In this document: positions 1 through 8,568 of the stretch, in pieces
How the letters are laid out: each line of letters begins with the position of its first letter
Numbering within the stretch: position 1 is the stretch's first letter
NCBI RefSeq assembly: GCF_018982965.1
Contig: NZ_JACBYP010000023.1
Location: 19,232 to 83,231, forward strand
DNA: 64,000 bases
Reading direction: 5' to 3'
Source: Streptomyces mayonensis
GTDB lineage: Bacteria > Actinomycetota > Actinomycetes > Streptomycetales > Streptomycetaceae
Notes under the pieces: model-generated
The model's input: the letters and a program-made list of their open reading frames with translations, nothing else
What the model was told of the DNA's origin: nothing
Databases searched by the model: none
Translations under genes and position numbers: made by a program

Positions 1-1
1 C

Positions 2-490
2 GCCGGTCCCGTGATCGTCGTCCAGCACTTTGGGCAGCCCACCACAGCCGTCGGCCTGGTGTGGTCCGCCGCAGCGGCGGCGACCCTCGTGGCCGTGACC
101 ATCTGTCGGTTCGCGCTGGACCGCCGGGGCTTGTGGCCAGTGGGAGCAGCTTGCTCCGTCATCGCTTCGCTCGCCTGTCTCGCTGCCGCCCTGGCCCCCG
201 ACTACCTGTCCTACCTGGTCATGGTCGCGGTCCTGATGGCAGCCGATGGCGGCCTGGCGGTCGTCCTGCGTACCCTGCGCTCCCGCCTGATCCCCCCAGA
301 GGCGTTCGGCAGCACCCTGTCGGCCACCATCCTCATCCTCCTGCTGCCCTTCCCCGTCGCCGGCGTGCTCACCGCGCTCACCCCGCCCGACGCGCTGGGC
401 CACGTCATCACCGCCTGCGCTGCCCTGCAAACCCTCGGCCTGTTCTGCGCCTTCGCCCGCCTGCGCACCGACCCCGCCCTGCGCACCTGA
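2..490 (+). CDS. MFS transporter, C-terminal part (truncated by window edge)
   Basis: The reading frame is open from the first bases of the window, so this is the 3' part of a longer gene. The visible ~160 residues are strongly hydrophobic and form about five membrane-spanning segments linked by short Arg-rich loops (for example around LRTLRSRLIPPEAFG). This matches the C-terminal half of a major facilitator superfamily permease. The substrate cannot be told from this part. The product would be an inner-membrane exporter or importer. A second, complete MFS gene lies at 2115-3266, next to an ATP-grasp ligase, so the neighbourhood may handle and export a small molecule (inference). Confidence 0.75.
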   Translation, partial: AGPVIVVQHFGQPTTAVGLVWSAAAAATLVAVTICRFALDRRGLWPVGAACSVIASLACLAAALAPDYLSYLVMVAVLMAADGGLAVVLRTLRSRLIPPEAFGSTLSATILILLLPFPVAGVLTALTPPDALGHVITACAALQTLGLFCAFARLRTDPALRT

Positions 491-521
491 CCCAGGTGTC
501 CCCAGCCTCTGGAGAACCCTT

Positions 522-823
522 ATGACCATCGCCGCCCTCGGGTCGCACCGAGCGACCGGCCGCACCATCACCGAGCAGTTCCACGCCTTCGACGCCCGCA
601 ACCCGCACGCGTACCGCGCTCTGGAACGCATGGCCGCCCGCCGCTTGGCCGCCGGAGCCACCCGGATCAGCCTCAAGGACTCTTCGAGGACCTGCGACGC
701 CATCTCCCGTACGGGGTCGCGGGGCTGAACAACAACTTCACCGCGCTCTACGCCCGCCGCCTCATCGACGACCACCACCACCGGGCCGACGCGTTCGAGC
801 TGCGCCGCCGCCGCGCCGCCTGA
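522..823 (+). pseudogene. Streptomyces small conserved protein, frameshifted
   Basis: A start ATG at 522 follows GGAGAAC. The protein begins MTIAALGSHRATGRTITEQF and reads well to about residue 53, then the frame breaks near 680-682. In the shifted frame the coding sequence continues (FEDLRRHLPYGVAGLNNNFT, then ALYARRLIDDHHHR) to a stop at 821-823. The combined ~100-residue product resembles a widespread Streptomyces and phage-linked hypothetical family with conserved LNN-x-F/Y-TALYAR and FELR blocks. One missing C in 'GGACTCTTC' would restore the frame. It is either a real frameshift or a base-call error. Function unknown. Confidence 0.6.
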
Positions 824-873
824 GACACCCCGCTTCTTCCTGCCCTGCCGTCCCCCGATACGGAGAACCCCTC

Positions 874-2118
874 TTGTCCGCTCGCCCTGTTGTACTTGTC
901 GTCGCTCCCGGAGATAGAAACTACCGCGGCTACTGCCTTGAGCAGGTCGCCGACGCCTACGACGTCGTGCTGCTCACCGGCGCCGAACCGTCGTGGGAGA
1001 AGCCGCACATCACCGATCACGCCGTCGTGGACCTCAGCGATCCTGCCGCGCTGCTGGCAGGGGGCCGCGCCCTGGCAGGACGCCACGACCTCGCCGGTGT
1101 CATGACCTGGGACGAGTGGAGCGTGGTCCCGACCGCCCGCCTCGCCCGCCAGCTCGGCTTGCCCACCACCGCACCCGAAGTGATGCAGGGGTGCCGCAAC
1201 AAGGCCACCGCTCGGTCGCTGTTCGCCCGCCACGGCGTGCCCTCGGCAACCTCGGTGAGCGTGCGTACCCGCCAGGAGGCCGAAGCCGCCGCCGAACGGA
1301 TCGGCTACCCCGTGGTGCTCAAGCCCGCCTCACACGCGGGTGCCATCGGCGTGCGCCGCGTCGATGACCGTGACCAGCTCACGGCCGCCTACCAGGCAGC
1401 CGAACGCACAGCCGGTCAGAGCACCGAGAGCACCAGCGTCCTTGTCGAGGAGTACCTCGACGGGCCGGAGATCTCCGTGGAGTGCGTCACCTACCGCCGC
1501 AACACCACAGTCGTCGCGGTCAACCGCAAGACCCTCAGCCCTCCGCCGCACTTCGAGCAGCTCGCCCACAGCGTGGACGCCGCCGACCCGCTCCTGGAGA
1601 CCGTTGCGCCGGCCGCCCGGGCGGCGATCAACGCCCTCGGCATCACCGACGGCGTCAGCCACATAGAGATGCGCCTCGTCGAGGGCAGACCCCGCCTCAT
1701 AGAGGTCAACGCCCGACTCGCCGGTGACATGATCGGCCACCTCGTGTGTCTCGCCACCGGCATCGACCTGCCTCGTGCCGCCGCCGACATCGCCTGCGGC
1801 CGTGCCCCCGACCTCACGCCCACCAGGTCCTCGGCCGCCGCCATCCGGCTCCTCTACCCGGACACCTCCGGCACCCTCACCCACCTCACCTACGACGGAC
1901 CTTGCCCGACGTGGCTGGACCGGCTCCAGTTCCAGTGCCGCACCGGCGACCAGCTCCTCCTCCCCACCGACGGGGGAAACCTGTACACCGGCCGGATCGG
2001 CTACCTCACCACCACCGCATCGACCGGTCAGCAGGCGCGTGCACGCGCCGAGCGGGCCGCTCGTGCCGTCGTCGCGGTCCTCGACCAGACCCCCGGCACC
2101 CGCAGCACCGCGGCGTGA
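874..2118 (+). CDS. ATP-grasp domain ligase
   Basis: A 414-residue ATP-grasp protein. The start TTG at 874 is preceded by GGAGAA at 862-867. Residues 1-100 form a Rossmann-like N-terminal domain (PVVLVVAPGDRNYRGY). The ATP-binding core includes VVLKPASHAGAIGVRR with Lys150, the hinge VLVEEYLDGPEISVE (residues 189-203), and the metal-binding IEVNARLAGD with Glu277 and Asn279. Family knowledge: such enzymes couple a carboxylate to an amine or other nucleophile through an acyl-phosphate. The actual substrates are unknown. It is translationally coupled to an MFS exporter (stop and next start overlap by 4 bases), suggesting that the product or substrate is transported. Confidence 0.85.
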   Translation: MSARPVVLVVAPGDRNYRGYCLEQVADAYDVVLLTGAEPSWEKPHITDHAVVDLSDPAALLAGGRALAGRHDLAGVMTWDEWSVVPTARLARQLGLPTTAPEVMQGCRNKATARSLFARHGVPSATSVSVRTRQEAEAAAERIGYPVVLKPASHAGAIGVRRVDDRDQLTAAYQAAERTAGQSTESTSVLVEEYLDGPEISVECVTYRRNTTVVAVNRKTLSPPPHFEQLAHSVDAADPLLETVAPAARAAINALGITDGVSHIEMRLVEGRPRLIEVNARLAGDMIGHLVCLATGIDLPRAAADIACGRAPDLTPTRSSAAAIRLLYPDTSGTLTHLTYDGPCPTWLDRLQFQCRTGDQLLLPTDGGNLYTGRIGYLTTTASTGQQARARAERAARAVVAVLDQTPGTRSTAA

Positions 2119-3266
2119 GCGTGGAGTCTGTGTCCGACCGGCACAGCCGCGCGCTGCTGACCGGGTACTTCCTCGGCCTCGGGGCCATCATGGCGGTGTG
2201 GGGCGCCCGGATGCCTGCCGTGCAGCAGGCTGCCCACCTCAGCACCGCAGGGCTGGCCCTGGTCCTGCTGGCCGCCGCCGTCGGCATGGTCGCCGGGCTT
2301 CAGCTCGGAGGCCGCTACGCCCGCCCGGCGCGGCTACCGACTCTGCTTAGCACAGGGGCCCTTGCCCTGGCCGGATGCCTCGTCCTGGTGGGCCAAGGCG
2401 AGAGCCTGTCCGCGTTGCTGGCGGCGGCTCTCGCGTTCGGCCTTGCGCACGGCGTCCTCGATGTCGCCGCCAACACCGCGGCCGTCCGATGCCAAACGGC
2501 CTTCGGCCGGCCCATCATGTCTGGTCTTCACGCCGCCTACTCCCTTGGCGCCCTCGCCGGCGCCGCCCTGGCTGCCCTCACCTCCCACGCCGCGCACAGC
2601 ACACTCTTCACCGCAACAGGTGCAATCCTGGCCGGCCTCGCGATCGCTGCCGTGCCGGTCACCCGAAGCCTGAGCGGCGCAGACCGCCCCGCAATGGGCG
2701 CCGACGCCGGGAAGCCCCCCCTGGTTCCGTCGCCGGGAAAGCTCTGGCTTCTGGCCGCTCTGGCTGCTGCGAGCCTGCTGGGGGAGGGAGCCGCCGCCGA
2801 CTGGGCCGCCGTGCACCTGCACACCCTGGGCGCCCCGACGGCCGCGAGCGCCACCGCGTTCGCGCTCTACAGCGCGGCCATGGCCGCGGGACGGCTGACC
2901 GGAGACCGGCTCACCGCAGCATTCGGTGCACCGACAGTCGTACGGGCCGGAGCCGTTCTCGCCACGACCGGACTCACCATCGGCGTCATCGGAAGAAGCA
3001 CCCCGCTGACGCTGGCCGGGTGGGCGGTCTTCGGACTCGGCCTGTCCACCACCGTCCCCTCGCTCATCACCGCGGCCGGAGCCGGAGGCGCCAAGGCCGT
3101 GGCCACGGTCACCGCCACCGGCTACCTCGGCCTCCTCGCCGGCCCGGCCCTCATCGGTGCCCTGGCCAGCGCCACCACCTTGTCCACGGCCCTGCTGCTG
3201 CCCGCCCTCCTCGCAGCAACTGTCGCCGCCCTCGCCCATCGCGCCCTGGAGAACACCACCCCTTGA
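2115..3266 (+). CDS. MFS transporter
   Basis: A 383-residue major facilitator with about 12 predicted membrane helices and no soluble domain. The start GTG at 2115 overlaps the ATP-grasp stop (GTGA), which fixes the start. The N-terminal helix LLTGYFLGLGAIMAVWGARM and the following loop resemble the YbjJ-like branch of MFS proteins. It lies between an ATP-grasp ligase and an HAD phosphatase in a three-gene coupled operon. Export of the ligase product, or uptake of its substrate, is the simplest reading (inference). Confidence 0.85.
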   Translation: MSVESVSDRHSRALLTGYFLGLGAIMAVWGARMPAVQQAAHLSTAGLALVLLAAAVGMVAGLQLGGRYARPARLPTLLSTGALALAGCLVLVGQGESLSALLAAALAFGLAHGVLDVAANTAAVRCQTAFGRPIMSGLHAAYSLGALAGAALAALTSHAAHSTLFTATGAILAGLAIAAVPVTRSLSGADRPAMGADAGKPPLVPSPGKLWLLAALAAASLLGEGAAADWAAVHLHTLGAPTAASATAFALYSAAMAAGRLTGDRLTAAFGAPTVVRAGAVLATTGLTIGVIGRSTPLTLAGWAVFGLGLSTTVPSLITAAGAGGAKAVATVTATGYLGLLAGPALIGALASATTLSTALLLPALLAATVAALAHRALENTTP

Positions 3267-3886
3267 CCCCCGCCACCGCCCAGGGCTTGGACGCCGTCAT
3301 CCTCGACTACAACGGCGTCATCGGCCTGCAACCCACCACCGACCAGTGGATCCGCCTGGCCCGCACCGCCCTGTGGCCCGAGGACCTCCCCGCCTTCCAG
3401 AACGCCTTCTGGAACGCCCGCTGCGCCTACGACGCCGGTCAGCTCAGCGACCTCGCGTATTGGGCCACGGTCCTCGGCCACCACCCTGGTGCCCGACGGC
3501 TGCGTGAACTCCGCGACGCCGACACCGACATGTGGACGTCCACCGACGACCGCGTCGTGGAAGTCCTGGAGTACGCCCACGCGTCCGGGCTGCCGCTGGT
3601 CCTGCTGTCGAACGCACCCCGCCACCTCAGCGACGTCCTCGACCGCCACCCGTGGCGCCGCCTGATGACCCACGCCTTCTACTCGGCCCGGCTCCAGGTA
3701 TGCAAACCCGACCCGGCCGCCTACCAGCACGCGATGAACGCCACCGGAGTGCGCGATCCACAACGCGTCCTCTTCGTGGACGACCGGGCCGACAACTGCC
3801 ACGCCGCCCGACGCCTGGGCCTGCGCACCCTGCACTACACCGGCCGCCCCACCGACCTCGCAGTCGCCCTGCAGTCCCCCAACTGA
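3263..3886 (+). CDS. HAD-superfamily hydrolase
   Basis: A 207-residue HAD hydrolase whose TTG start at 3263 overlaps the MFS stop (TTGA). Motif I is DAVILDYNGVIG: the nucleophile Asp is present, while the usual second Asp (general acid) is Asn, as in some atypical HAD proteins. Motif II is LVLLSNAP, motif III is the Lys of QVCKPDP, and motif IV is VLFVDDRADN. A cap domain lies between motifs I and II. A phosphatase-like role on a small phosphorylated metabolite is likely. The DxN motif raises the possibility of low or altered phosphatase activity. Confidence 0.85.
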   Translation: MTPATAQGLDAVILDYNGVIGLQPTTDQWIRLARTALWPEDLPAFQNAFWNARCAYDAGQLSDLAYWATVLGHHPGARRLRELRDADTDMWTSTDDRVVEVLEYAHASGLPLVLLSNAPRHLSDVLDRHPWRRLMTHAFYSARLQVCKPDPAAYQHAMNATGVRDPQRVLFVDDRADNCHAARRLGLRTLHYTGRPTDLAVALQSPN

Positions 3887-3910
3887 CCCCGCCCCTTCCC
3901 GTAGGATTCA

Positions 3911-4777
3911 GTGCCTCACGACGACCACGACACCATCGACGGCGACGTCTACGTCTCCCCCCGCCACCTGGCCCGATCCACCGCAGTCGGTGACCCCGGC
4001 CTCGACCCGCTGCGCGACCTCGGCTGGGACCTGCACCACGACGACCTCGGCAACGCGCACCTCACGGCTCCCGACGGCAAGGTCCGCCTCGGCTATCTCC
4101 CCGAAGGCGACAACGACGGACTGTGGCGCATCAACGCCTACAAGGACGCCTTCGGCCCACCGGCCTGGGGCGTCTGCTTCAACGACACCGCGCCCACGGA
4201 GTTCGTCACCGCCTTCACCACCGCCCTCGCCGGGGCGTACCGGCAGGGGCCGGACCACTACCTCGCCCGGCCGGTCGCCGACAGCGCCGACCACAACCCG
4301 TTCCTGGCCGTCGCCCCCCTCATCAACCACGGGTGGCAGCTCGACCGCCCGCACCCGAGCGCCTTCGCGATCAGCGCACCCGACGGGCTCGCCACGCTGG
4401 AGTACACCACCGGCGACCTCGACCCGGCGATCGAACTGGAAACCCGCGACGCCCGCTGGCACCTGTGGGCCGGCACGTCCCCGGCCCGGCCCTTCTGGTA
4501 CGCCACGGCCAGCACCGACACCCCCGCCGCTCTCCTGCGAGCCGTGACCGAAGCCGTGGCCGACCCCGCACCCCTTCCCCGCTGGCGGGACGACACCGAC
4601 AGCTACGTCAAGGACCACGCCCGGCTCTCCCTGATCCTCCCGCAGAGTCCGCCATCGCCCACCCCGCTCGACGTCCGGCGGGCCGCCGCTTCCCGCCGCC
4701 CGGCCGCGCTTCCCGCGGTCAGCGTGCCGCGCTGGAGCACCACGAGCCGACCTGCCCTGCCCGGCCCACGCCGCTGA
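3911..4777 (+). CDS. DUF317 domain protein
   Basis: A 288-residue protein with the hallmarks of DUF317, an actinobacterial family common on Streptomyces plasmids and integrative elements. It opens with VYVSPRHLARSTAVGDPGLD, has a first repeat ending near AWGVCFNDTAPTEFV, and a second repeat near GLATLEYTTGDLDP. The start GTG at 3911 is preceded by AGGA. Function is not established. The family often lies next to mobility and conjugation genes. Two or three further members are in this window (5353, 27440, 28205). Confidence 0.85.
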   Translation: MPHDDHDTIDGDVYVSPRHLARSTAVGDPGLDPLRDLGWDLHHDDLGNAHLTAPDGKVRLGYLPEGDNDGLWRINAYKDAFGPPAWGVCFNDTAPTEFVTAFTTALAGAYRQGPDHYLARPVADSADHNPFLAVAPLINHGWQLDRPHPSAFAISAPDGLATLEYTTGDLDPAIELETRDARWHLWAGTSPARPFWYATASTDTPAALLRAVTEAVADPAPLPRWRDDTDSYVKDHARLSLILPQSPPSPTPLDVRRAAASRRPAALPAVSVPRWSTTSRPALPGPRR

Positions 4778-4810
4778 CCCCAACCCACCCCCAACGGATA
4801 CCTACCCCTC

Positions 4811-5299
4811 GTGTCCTTGCAGGCCCCCGAGTTCTTCACCGAGCTGCGCCTCCCCTTCCACGACTACACCGTCGTGGGCAACACCTACTACGCCGCTCCC
4901 GTCCCGGGCACGCCGCTACGGCTTCGGATCGACTTCACTCGCACCATCTACGCGGACACCTATGGCGGGCTGCGGGTCGCAGTCGTCCACCCGGACCGCG
5001 GCGAGATCGACGCGGTGGCGCTCAGCTTCCTGGACCACGGAACCTTCCACCGCCGCGACGAGGCCACCAACACCCGGCCGAACACCCAGCAGTACGGCAC
5101 CTTCGACAAATACCACCGCCCCGGCCGCCCGCCATGGGAGGGGGCCGTCACCACCGGGCTGCGCGACGCCATCGAGCAGTACACCGCCGTCTGGTTACCC
5201 GGCGCCTGGGCCGCCTCCGGACCCAAGCGAGCGGCCGGCCGCACGTCGCGCAGAACTCCGCCCCCGCCGACCGCGCCCGCCGGGGCCCGCACCCGCTGA
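4811..5299 (+). CDS. hypothetical protein between DUF317 genes
   Basis: A 162-residue protein from GTG 4811. The first ~135 residues look like a folded domain (FFTELRLPFHDYTVVGNTYY, then TPLRLRIDFTRTIYADTYGG). The last ~30 residues are Arg/Pro/Ala-rich and probably disordered. I recognise no catalytic motif. It lies between two DUF317 genes on the same strand with short gaps and is probably co-expressed with them. The ribosome-binding signal is weak. Confidence 0.65.
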   Translation: MSLQAPEFFTELRLPFHDYTVVGNTYYAAPVPGTPLRLRIDFTRTIYADTYGGLRVAVVHPDRGEIDAVALSFLDHGTFHRRDEATNTRPNTQQYGTFDKYHRPGRPPWEGAVTTGLRDAIEQYTAVWLPGAWAASGPKRAAGRTSRRTPPPPTAPAGARTR

Positions 5300-5352
5300 T
5301 CCTCATCCCGAAACCCGCACCCGCGCCAGCCACCCAGCAGGAGCCTCTCCTC

Positions 5353-6151
5353 GTGTTGCCCGATCCGCCCTCCGACCCCTTCAAGGGCCTCGACCCCGCC
5401 CAGACCATGAGGGTCCTCCCGCGTTACCTCGCAGGTCCCGGCCAAGCAGACCTGAAGACGATCTGGGCCTTCCCCTACGACGAGGGCTGGCACCTTCACC
5501 AGGGACTCGAAGGGATGGTGTTCGCCATCAGCCCCTGCGCCCGGTTGTGGACCCGCTTCGCTCCCGAACCCGAGGAGCGAGGCCAAGGAACGTGGACCAT
5601 CGGCATGGACCGTGTCCCCTTCGGCCCACGGGCCTGGGAGACCACCTTCGACGCCACCACCCCCGCCGAACTCCTGCGCGACGTCCACGCCGAACTGCTC
5701 GACCTGTACCTCGAAGACCGCCACAGCGACCAGAACCACCTGTTCGAGGACGCGACGGCCCCGCACGAAGGTGTACACACCGCTCCTCACGCGCGGCTGG
5801 AGCCACAGCGTCAAAACGGACGGCACACAGACCTTCCTCCCACCGGACGGCCTCGGCGGCGTGCGCCACCAATACGCCACCACCCGCTCCGAAGGCCCTA
5901 CCTGGCGCGCCTGGGGCGGCTACCCGAGCGAACCGCACTGGCAGGCCCAGTTCTCCGCCGCCGCTCCCACCACCCTCGCCGCGGCCTTCACCGCCTCGCT
6001 GATCTCCACCGAACCGCTGCACCGGGCCGTGAAACAGATCCCCATCCACACCCGCCGGCACCTCTACGTCGCACCCAGGGCCCCGCAGCCACCCAACCGT
6101 CCGACCCCCGCGATGTCACCCACCGGCCATACGACCGGCCGCACCCGCTGA
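5353..6151 (+). pseudogene. DUF317 domain protein, frameshifted
   Basis: GTG 5353 follows AGGAG and begins a DUF317-like protein (MRVLPRYLAGPGQADLK, PRAWETTFDATTPAELL) that reads well to about FEDATAPHE. Near 5766-5770 the frame changes by one base and coding continues in the next frame (VYTPLLTRGWSHSVKTDG, then EPHWQAQFSAAAPTTLAAAF) to the stop at 6149-6151. Both halves match the two repeats of DUF317. One extra G in 'GAAGGTGTAC' would explain the break. It is either a recent pseudogene or an indel error. Confidence 0.7.
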
Positions 6152-6180
6152 CCCCGACCGATCAAGGAGCCTTCTTCCTC

Positions 6181-7194
6181 GTGCACGCACGTCTCGTCCG
6201 ATCCGCCGCCGCCCTCGCGGTCGCCGCGGCCGGAACCCTCACCTGGGTGCCGACCGCGAGCGCCGAGCCCTCCGAACCGACCCCCTCGGCCTCCGCCGAG
6301 ACTCCGGCCCCCGACGCGGGCAGTGTCGAGATCACCACCAAGGACACGGCCGGAGACGCCCTGCCCGGCGCCGTGTTCCTGCTGCTCGACTCCGCCGGCC
6401 AGGAAGCCGGACGCGGGACGACCGACGCACAGGGGAAGCTGACCTTCTCCGACCTCGCGCCCGGCGTCTACCGGCTCAAGGAGACGGCCTCCGGCAGCCC
6501 GCTCCACGAGGTCGTCGCAGACCAGGACGTCATCGTCACCCCGGGCGCGCCCACCCGCCTGACGATCACCGACCCGTTCAAGGCCGCCAAGGTCCTCCTG
6601 CAGGCCAAGGACGACAAGACCGGCAAGCTCCTGCCCGGCGCGACCGTGAACATCGGCACCGGCACCTCGACGCTGCTCACCCTGACCACGGGAGCCAAGG
6701 GCACGGCCTCCGGAGAGCTGCCCATGTCGAGCCGCAAGGCCCAGTTCTGGGTCAAGGAGATCAAAGCCCCTGCCGGCTACGACCTGTACAAGCCGACCAA
6801 GACGTTCACCGCGGCTCCCGGCGACCCGGTGACCGTGACCGTCACCAACGCCAAGACCACCACCACCCTGAATCCCGAACCCTCGGGCAAGCCCACGCAC
6901 ACGCCCACCGGCACCCCCGCCGGCCCAGGCAAACCGAACAGTGGTACAGGACGGGCCGCGCCGTCCGCGTCGGATAGCGACACACCGGAACCCGACTCCT
7001 CCACCATTGCTGCCACCCCGGACGGCGACTCCACACCGAAGACGCCGACGGGCTCCCTCGCCCACACCGGTACTGACGCCACGCCGTGGCTGTTCGGCGG
7101 AGCGGCCGCACTGATCGCGGCCGGTGGAGGCGCCCTCGCCGTGGCACGCCGCAGTCGCACCGACAGCCACACAGAAGACTCCACTGGGAGCTGA
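6181..7194 (+). CDS. SpaA-fold surface protein with LAHTG sortase signal
   Basis: A 337-residue secreted, wall-anchored protein. GTG 6181 follows AAGGAG. There is an N-terminal signal peptide (Arg-containing n-region, AAALAVAAAGTLTW core, cleavage near TASAEP). Two prealbumin-like/SpaA (Cna-B) modules follow, recognisable by GAVFLLLDSAG, APGVYRLKE, LLPGATVNIG and KEIKAPAGYDLY. A Thr/Pro/Ser-rich linker leads to LAHTG (residues 293-297), a membrane helix (FGGAAALIAAGGGALAVA) and a charged tail. LAxTG is the signal type used by actinobacterial class E sortases. No sortase gene is seen nearby. Role: cell-surface display or adhesion (inference). Confidence 0.88.
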   Translation: MHARLVRSAAALAVAAAGTLTWVPTASAEPSEPTPSASAETPAPDAGSVEITTKDTAGDALPGAVFLLLDSAGQEAGRGTTDAQGKLTFSDLAPGVYRLKETASGSPLHEVVADQDVIVTPGAPTRLTITDPFKAAKVLLQAKDDKTGKLLPGATVNIGTGTSTLLTLTTGAKGTASGELPMSSRKAQFWVKEIKAPAGYDLYKPTKTFTAAPGDPVTVTVTNAKTTTTLNPEPSGKPTHTPTGTPAGPGKPNSGTGRAAPSASDSDTPEPDSSTIAATPDGDSTPKTPTGSLAHTGTDATPWLFGGAAALIAAGGGALAVARRSRTDSHTEDSTGS

Positions 7195-7222
7195 CTGCAC
7201 CCACCCTTCTTCGCTACACGGA

Positions 7223-7287
7223 GCCCCCGCAGCCCCAGATGGACACCCTGTTGGCGACCGCCAACAGGTCCTCCCGGGTGCGGGGGC
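7223..7287 (+). terminator. nested stem-loop after the surface-protein gene
   Basis: An outer 9-bp perfect stem (GCCCCCGCA at 7223-7231 with TGCGGGGGC at 7279-7287) encloses an inner 8-bp perfect stem (CTGTTGGC at 7248-7255 with GCCAACAG at 7260-7267). It begins 28 bases after the stop at 7194. It is most likely a rho-independent-type terminator of the upstream gene, although no T-run follows. Confidence 0.6.
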
Positions 7288-7343
7288 CTCGGTGCGTGCT
7301 TGACTCAATACGCAGTGTCTTGATCCATTACACATCCTTTGAC

Positions 7344-7377
7344 CTCTGACAAACGATCTTGATCGATTGTCACTGGA
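7344..7377 (-). repeat. repeat unit A (dispersed ~35-bp family)
   Basis: Read on the minus strand this contains CAATCGATCAAGATCG followed by TTTGTCAGAG. It matches the family consensus GGCAATCGGTCAAGATCA plus C(C/T)TGTCAGAGGACA seen at 8248, 8569, 9187 and 9547. It lies just downstream of the 7395-7637 gene's stop. Confidence 0.7.
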
Positions 7378-7394
7378 CTTTGACCGATAGCCGT

Positions 7395-7637
7395 CTACCG
7401 GGATCCGAGAGGGTGATGCGGCATCGGGAATGTCTCGCGGACTCGGCTGGCGTGCCACTCCCAGAGGATGCGGTTGACAGCGGCTGCGTGCTGGAGGTCG
7501 AGGACAGCGACGGTGAGGGCGTCGGCCTGCGTGCGCAGGCTCTCCTTCTCCGCTGCTCGGTCGGCGCGGTCGCGGGAGAGGTTGGTCAGTCGCCAGGCGA
7601 TCGTCGCATTGACCAGGAGGTTGATGAGCTCTTCCAC
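7395..7637 (-). CDS. small hypothetical protein
   Basis: An 80-residue minus-strand protein starting MEELINLLVNATIAWRLTNL, with a heptad-like helical stretch (SRDRADRAAEKESLRTQADA) and further helix to the C-terminus. The composition is balanced rather than Arg/Pro-rich as in the antisense frames nearby, which supports real coding. No known family is recognised. Its 3' end abuts repeat unit A. The next protein upstream on the same strand is the biotin-carrier-like 7823-8077. Confidence 0.5.
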   Translation of the reverse strand: MEELINLLVNATIAWRLTNLSRDRADRAAEKESLRTQADALTVAVLDLQHAAAVNRILWEWHASRVRETFPMPHHPLGSR

Positions 7638-7822
7638 ACGAGAAGCGTCACGGCGCCAGCCGGTGGGCGAGGTGCTGTTGCGGATCGGCAGCGGAGGGGG
7701 ATCTGATCGTTGTAGGAGCCGCTACTCGCCGGCGGTCGCGCGGGCGGCGACGGGGGAGTGCGGGCTGACGGAGCGTGCTGGAGGTCTTCGGCGTCCAGTC
7801 GCGCGGTCCAGGCCGGCCCGCT

Positions 7823-8077
7823 CTACTTGATGGTGAACAGCGGCTGGCCGTACTCCACGGGAGCGCCGTGGTCAACCAGCCGCTCCGCGATGACGCCGGC
7901 CCTTTCCGCTGGGATCTCGTTCATCAACCCCTGCGCCTCCACAATGCACAGCGTGTCGCCTTCTCGCACGGACTGGCCCACCGCCACGAACGGACTTGCG
8001 TTCGGCTGCGGGGGCGCCGCATGAAAGGTCCCGACGACTGGAGACGCCACCACCTGCAATTCGCGGGATACAGACAT
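7823..8077 (-). CDS. biotin/lipoyl carrier-like protein lacking the modified lysine
   Basis: An 84-residue stand-alone biotinyl/lipoyl domain. ATG 8077 (preceded by GGAAAGGGC) is preferred to an upstream GTG at 8113. The fold signature is complete: VVASPVVGTFHAAP, then VAVGQSVREGDTLCIVEAQG, then LMNEIPAERAGVIAERLV, ending YGQPLFTIK. The canonical attachment motif E-A-M-K-(L/M)-M-N is here E47-A-Q-G50-L-M-N, so the Met-Lys pair is replaced by Gln-Gly and no biotin can be attached at the usual place. No carboxylase or ligase gene is nearby. Either a decayed AccB fragment or a carrier domain reused for another role. Confidence 0.75.
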   Translation of the reverse strand: MSVSRELQVVASPVVGTFHAAPPQPNASPFVAVGQSVREGDTLCIVEAQGLMNEIPAERAGVIAERLVDHGAPVEYGQPLFTIK

Positions 8078-8247
8078 CACTTCAGCCCTTTCCGTAAGGC
8101 GATGAACCATCACAGTCCGTAATGGTGCAGACGTCAGGGGAGCCTAGCCGACCCCGCTTCCCGCAACGATCAACAGCGCAGCCTGCGGCATGTCGCAAGA
8201 AGAGGCCATCAGCGCCGTCAACGGCCACCGCGGAACGTCAAGATCGC

Positions 8248-8280
8248 TTGGCAATCGATCAGGATCGTTTGTCACTTGAG
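8248..8280 (+). repeat. repeat unit B
   Basis: Forward copy of the dispersed family: TTGGCAATCGATCAGGATCG followed by TTTGTCACTTGAG. It lies in the non-coding stretch upstream (on the minus strand) of the biotin-carrier-like gene. Confidence 0.65.
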
Positions 8281-8343
8281 GTTCGTTGACAGGCGGTCAA
8301 CGTTCGATGGCACACGACTGTCCTGTGACAGCGAACCCGGGGC

Positions 8344-8560
8344 CTACCAGGCAGCTCCTCGTCCACCCGCTCCAGGACCATGTGGGCGTTCCCCCGCCGC
8401 AGGTTGGCCAGCATCGTCCCGATCGCAGGCTTGGATGGACGCTTCACCACGTGGCCGCGCTCGTTGGTTGCAATCAGGATGGCCAGATCGTCCAGCAGAG
8501 GACTGGCACCGCCCAGCAGCGTCCTGACCAGGCCGGTCCGGGTTCGATGACACGAACCGT
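8344..8560 (-). pseudogene. gene fragment bounded by repeats B and C
   Basis: On the minus strand a protein-like frame reads VRTLLGGASPLLDDLAILIA, then TNERGHVVKRPSKPAIGTML and ANLRRGNAHMVLERVDEELP. There is no ATG/GTG start: upstream the frame runs into repeat C, and downstream it runs into sequence related to repeat B before its stop at 8259. It therefore looks like an internal piece of a gene with both ends replaced by repeat sequence. Family not recognised. Confidence 0.35.
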
Positions 8561-8568
8561 GCAGTGGT

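Noticed and set aside
2334..3239. 301-residue minus-strand frame opposite the MFS gene
   Set aside because: Gly/Arg/Gln-rich shadow composition; the plus strand codes a clear transporter.
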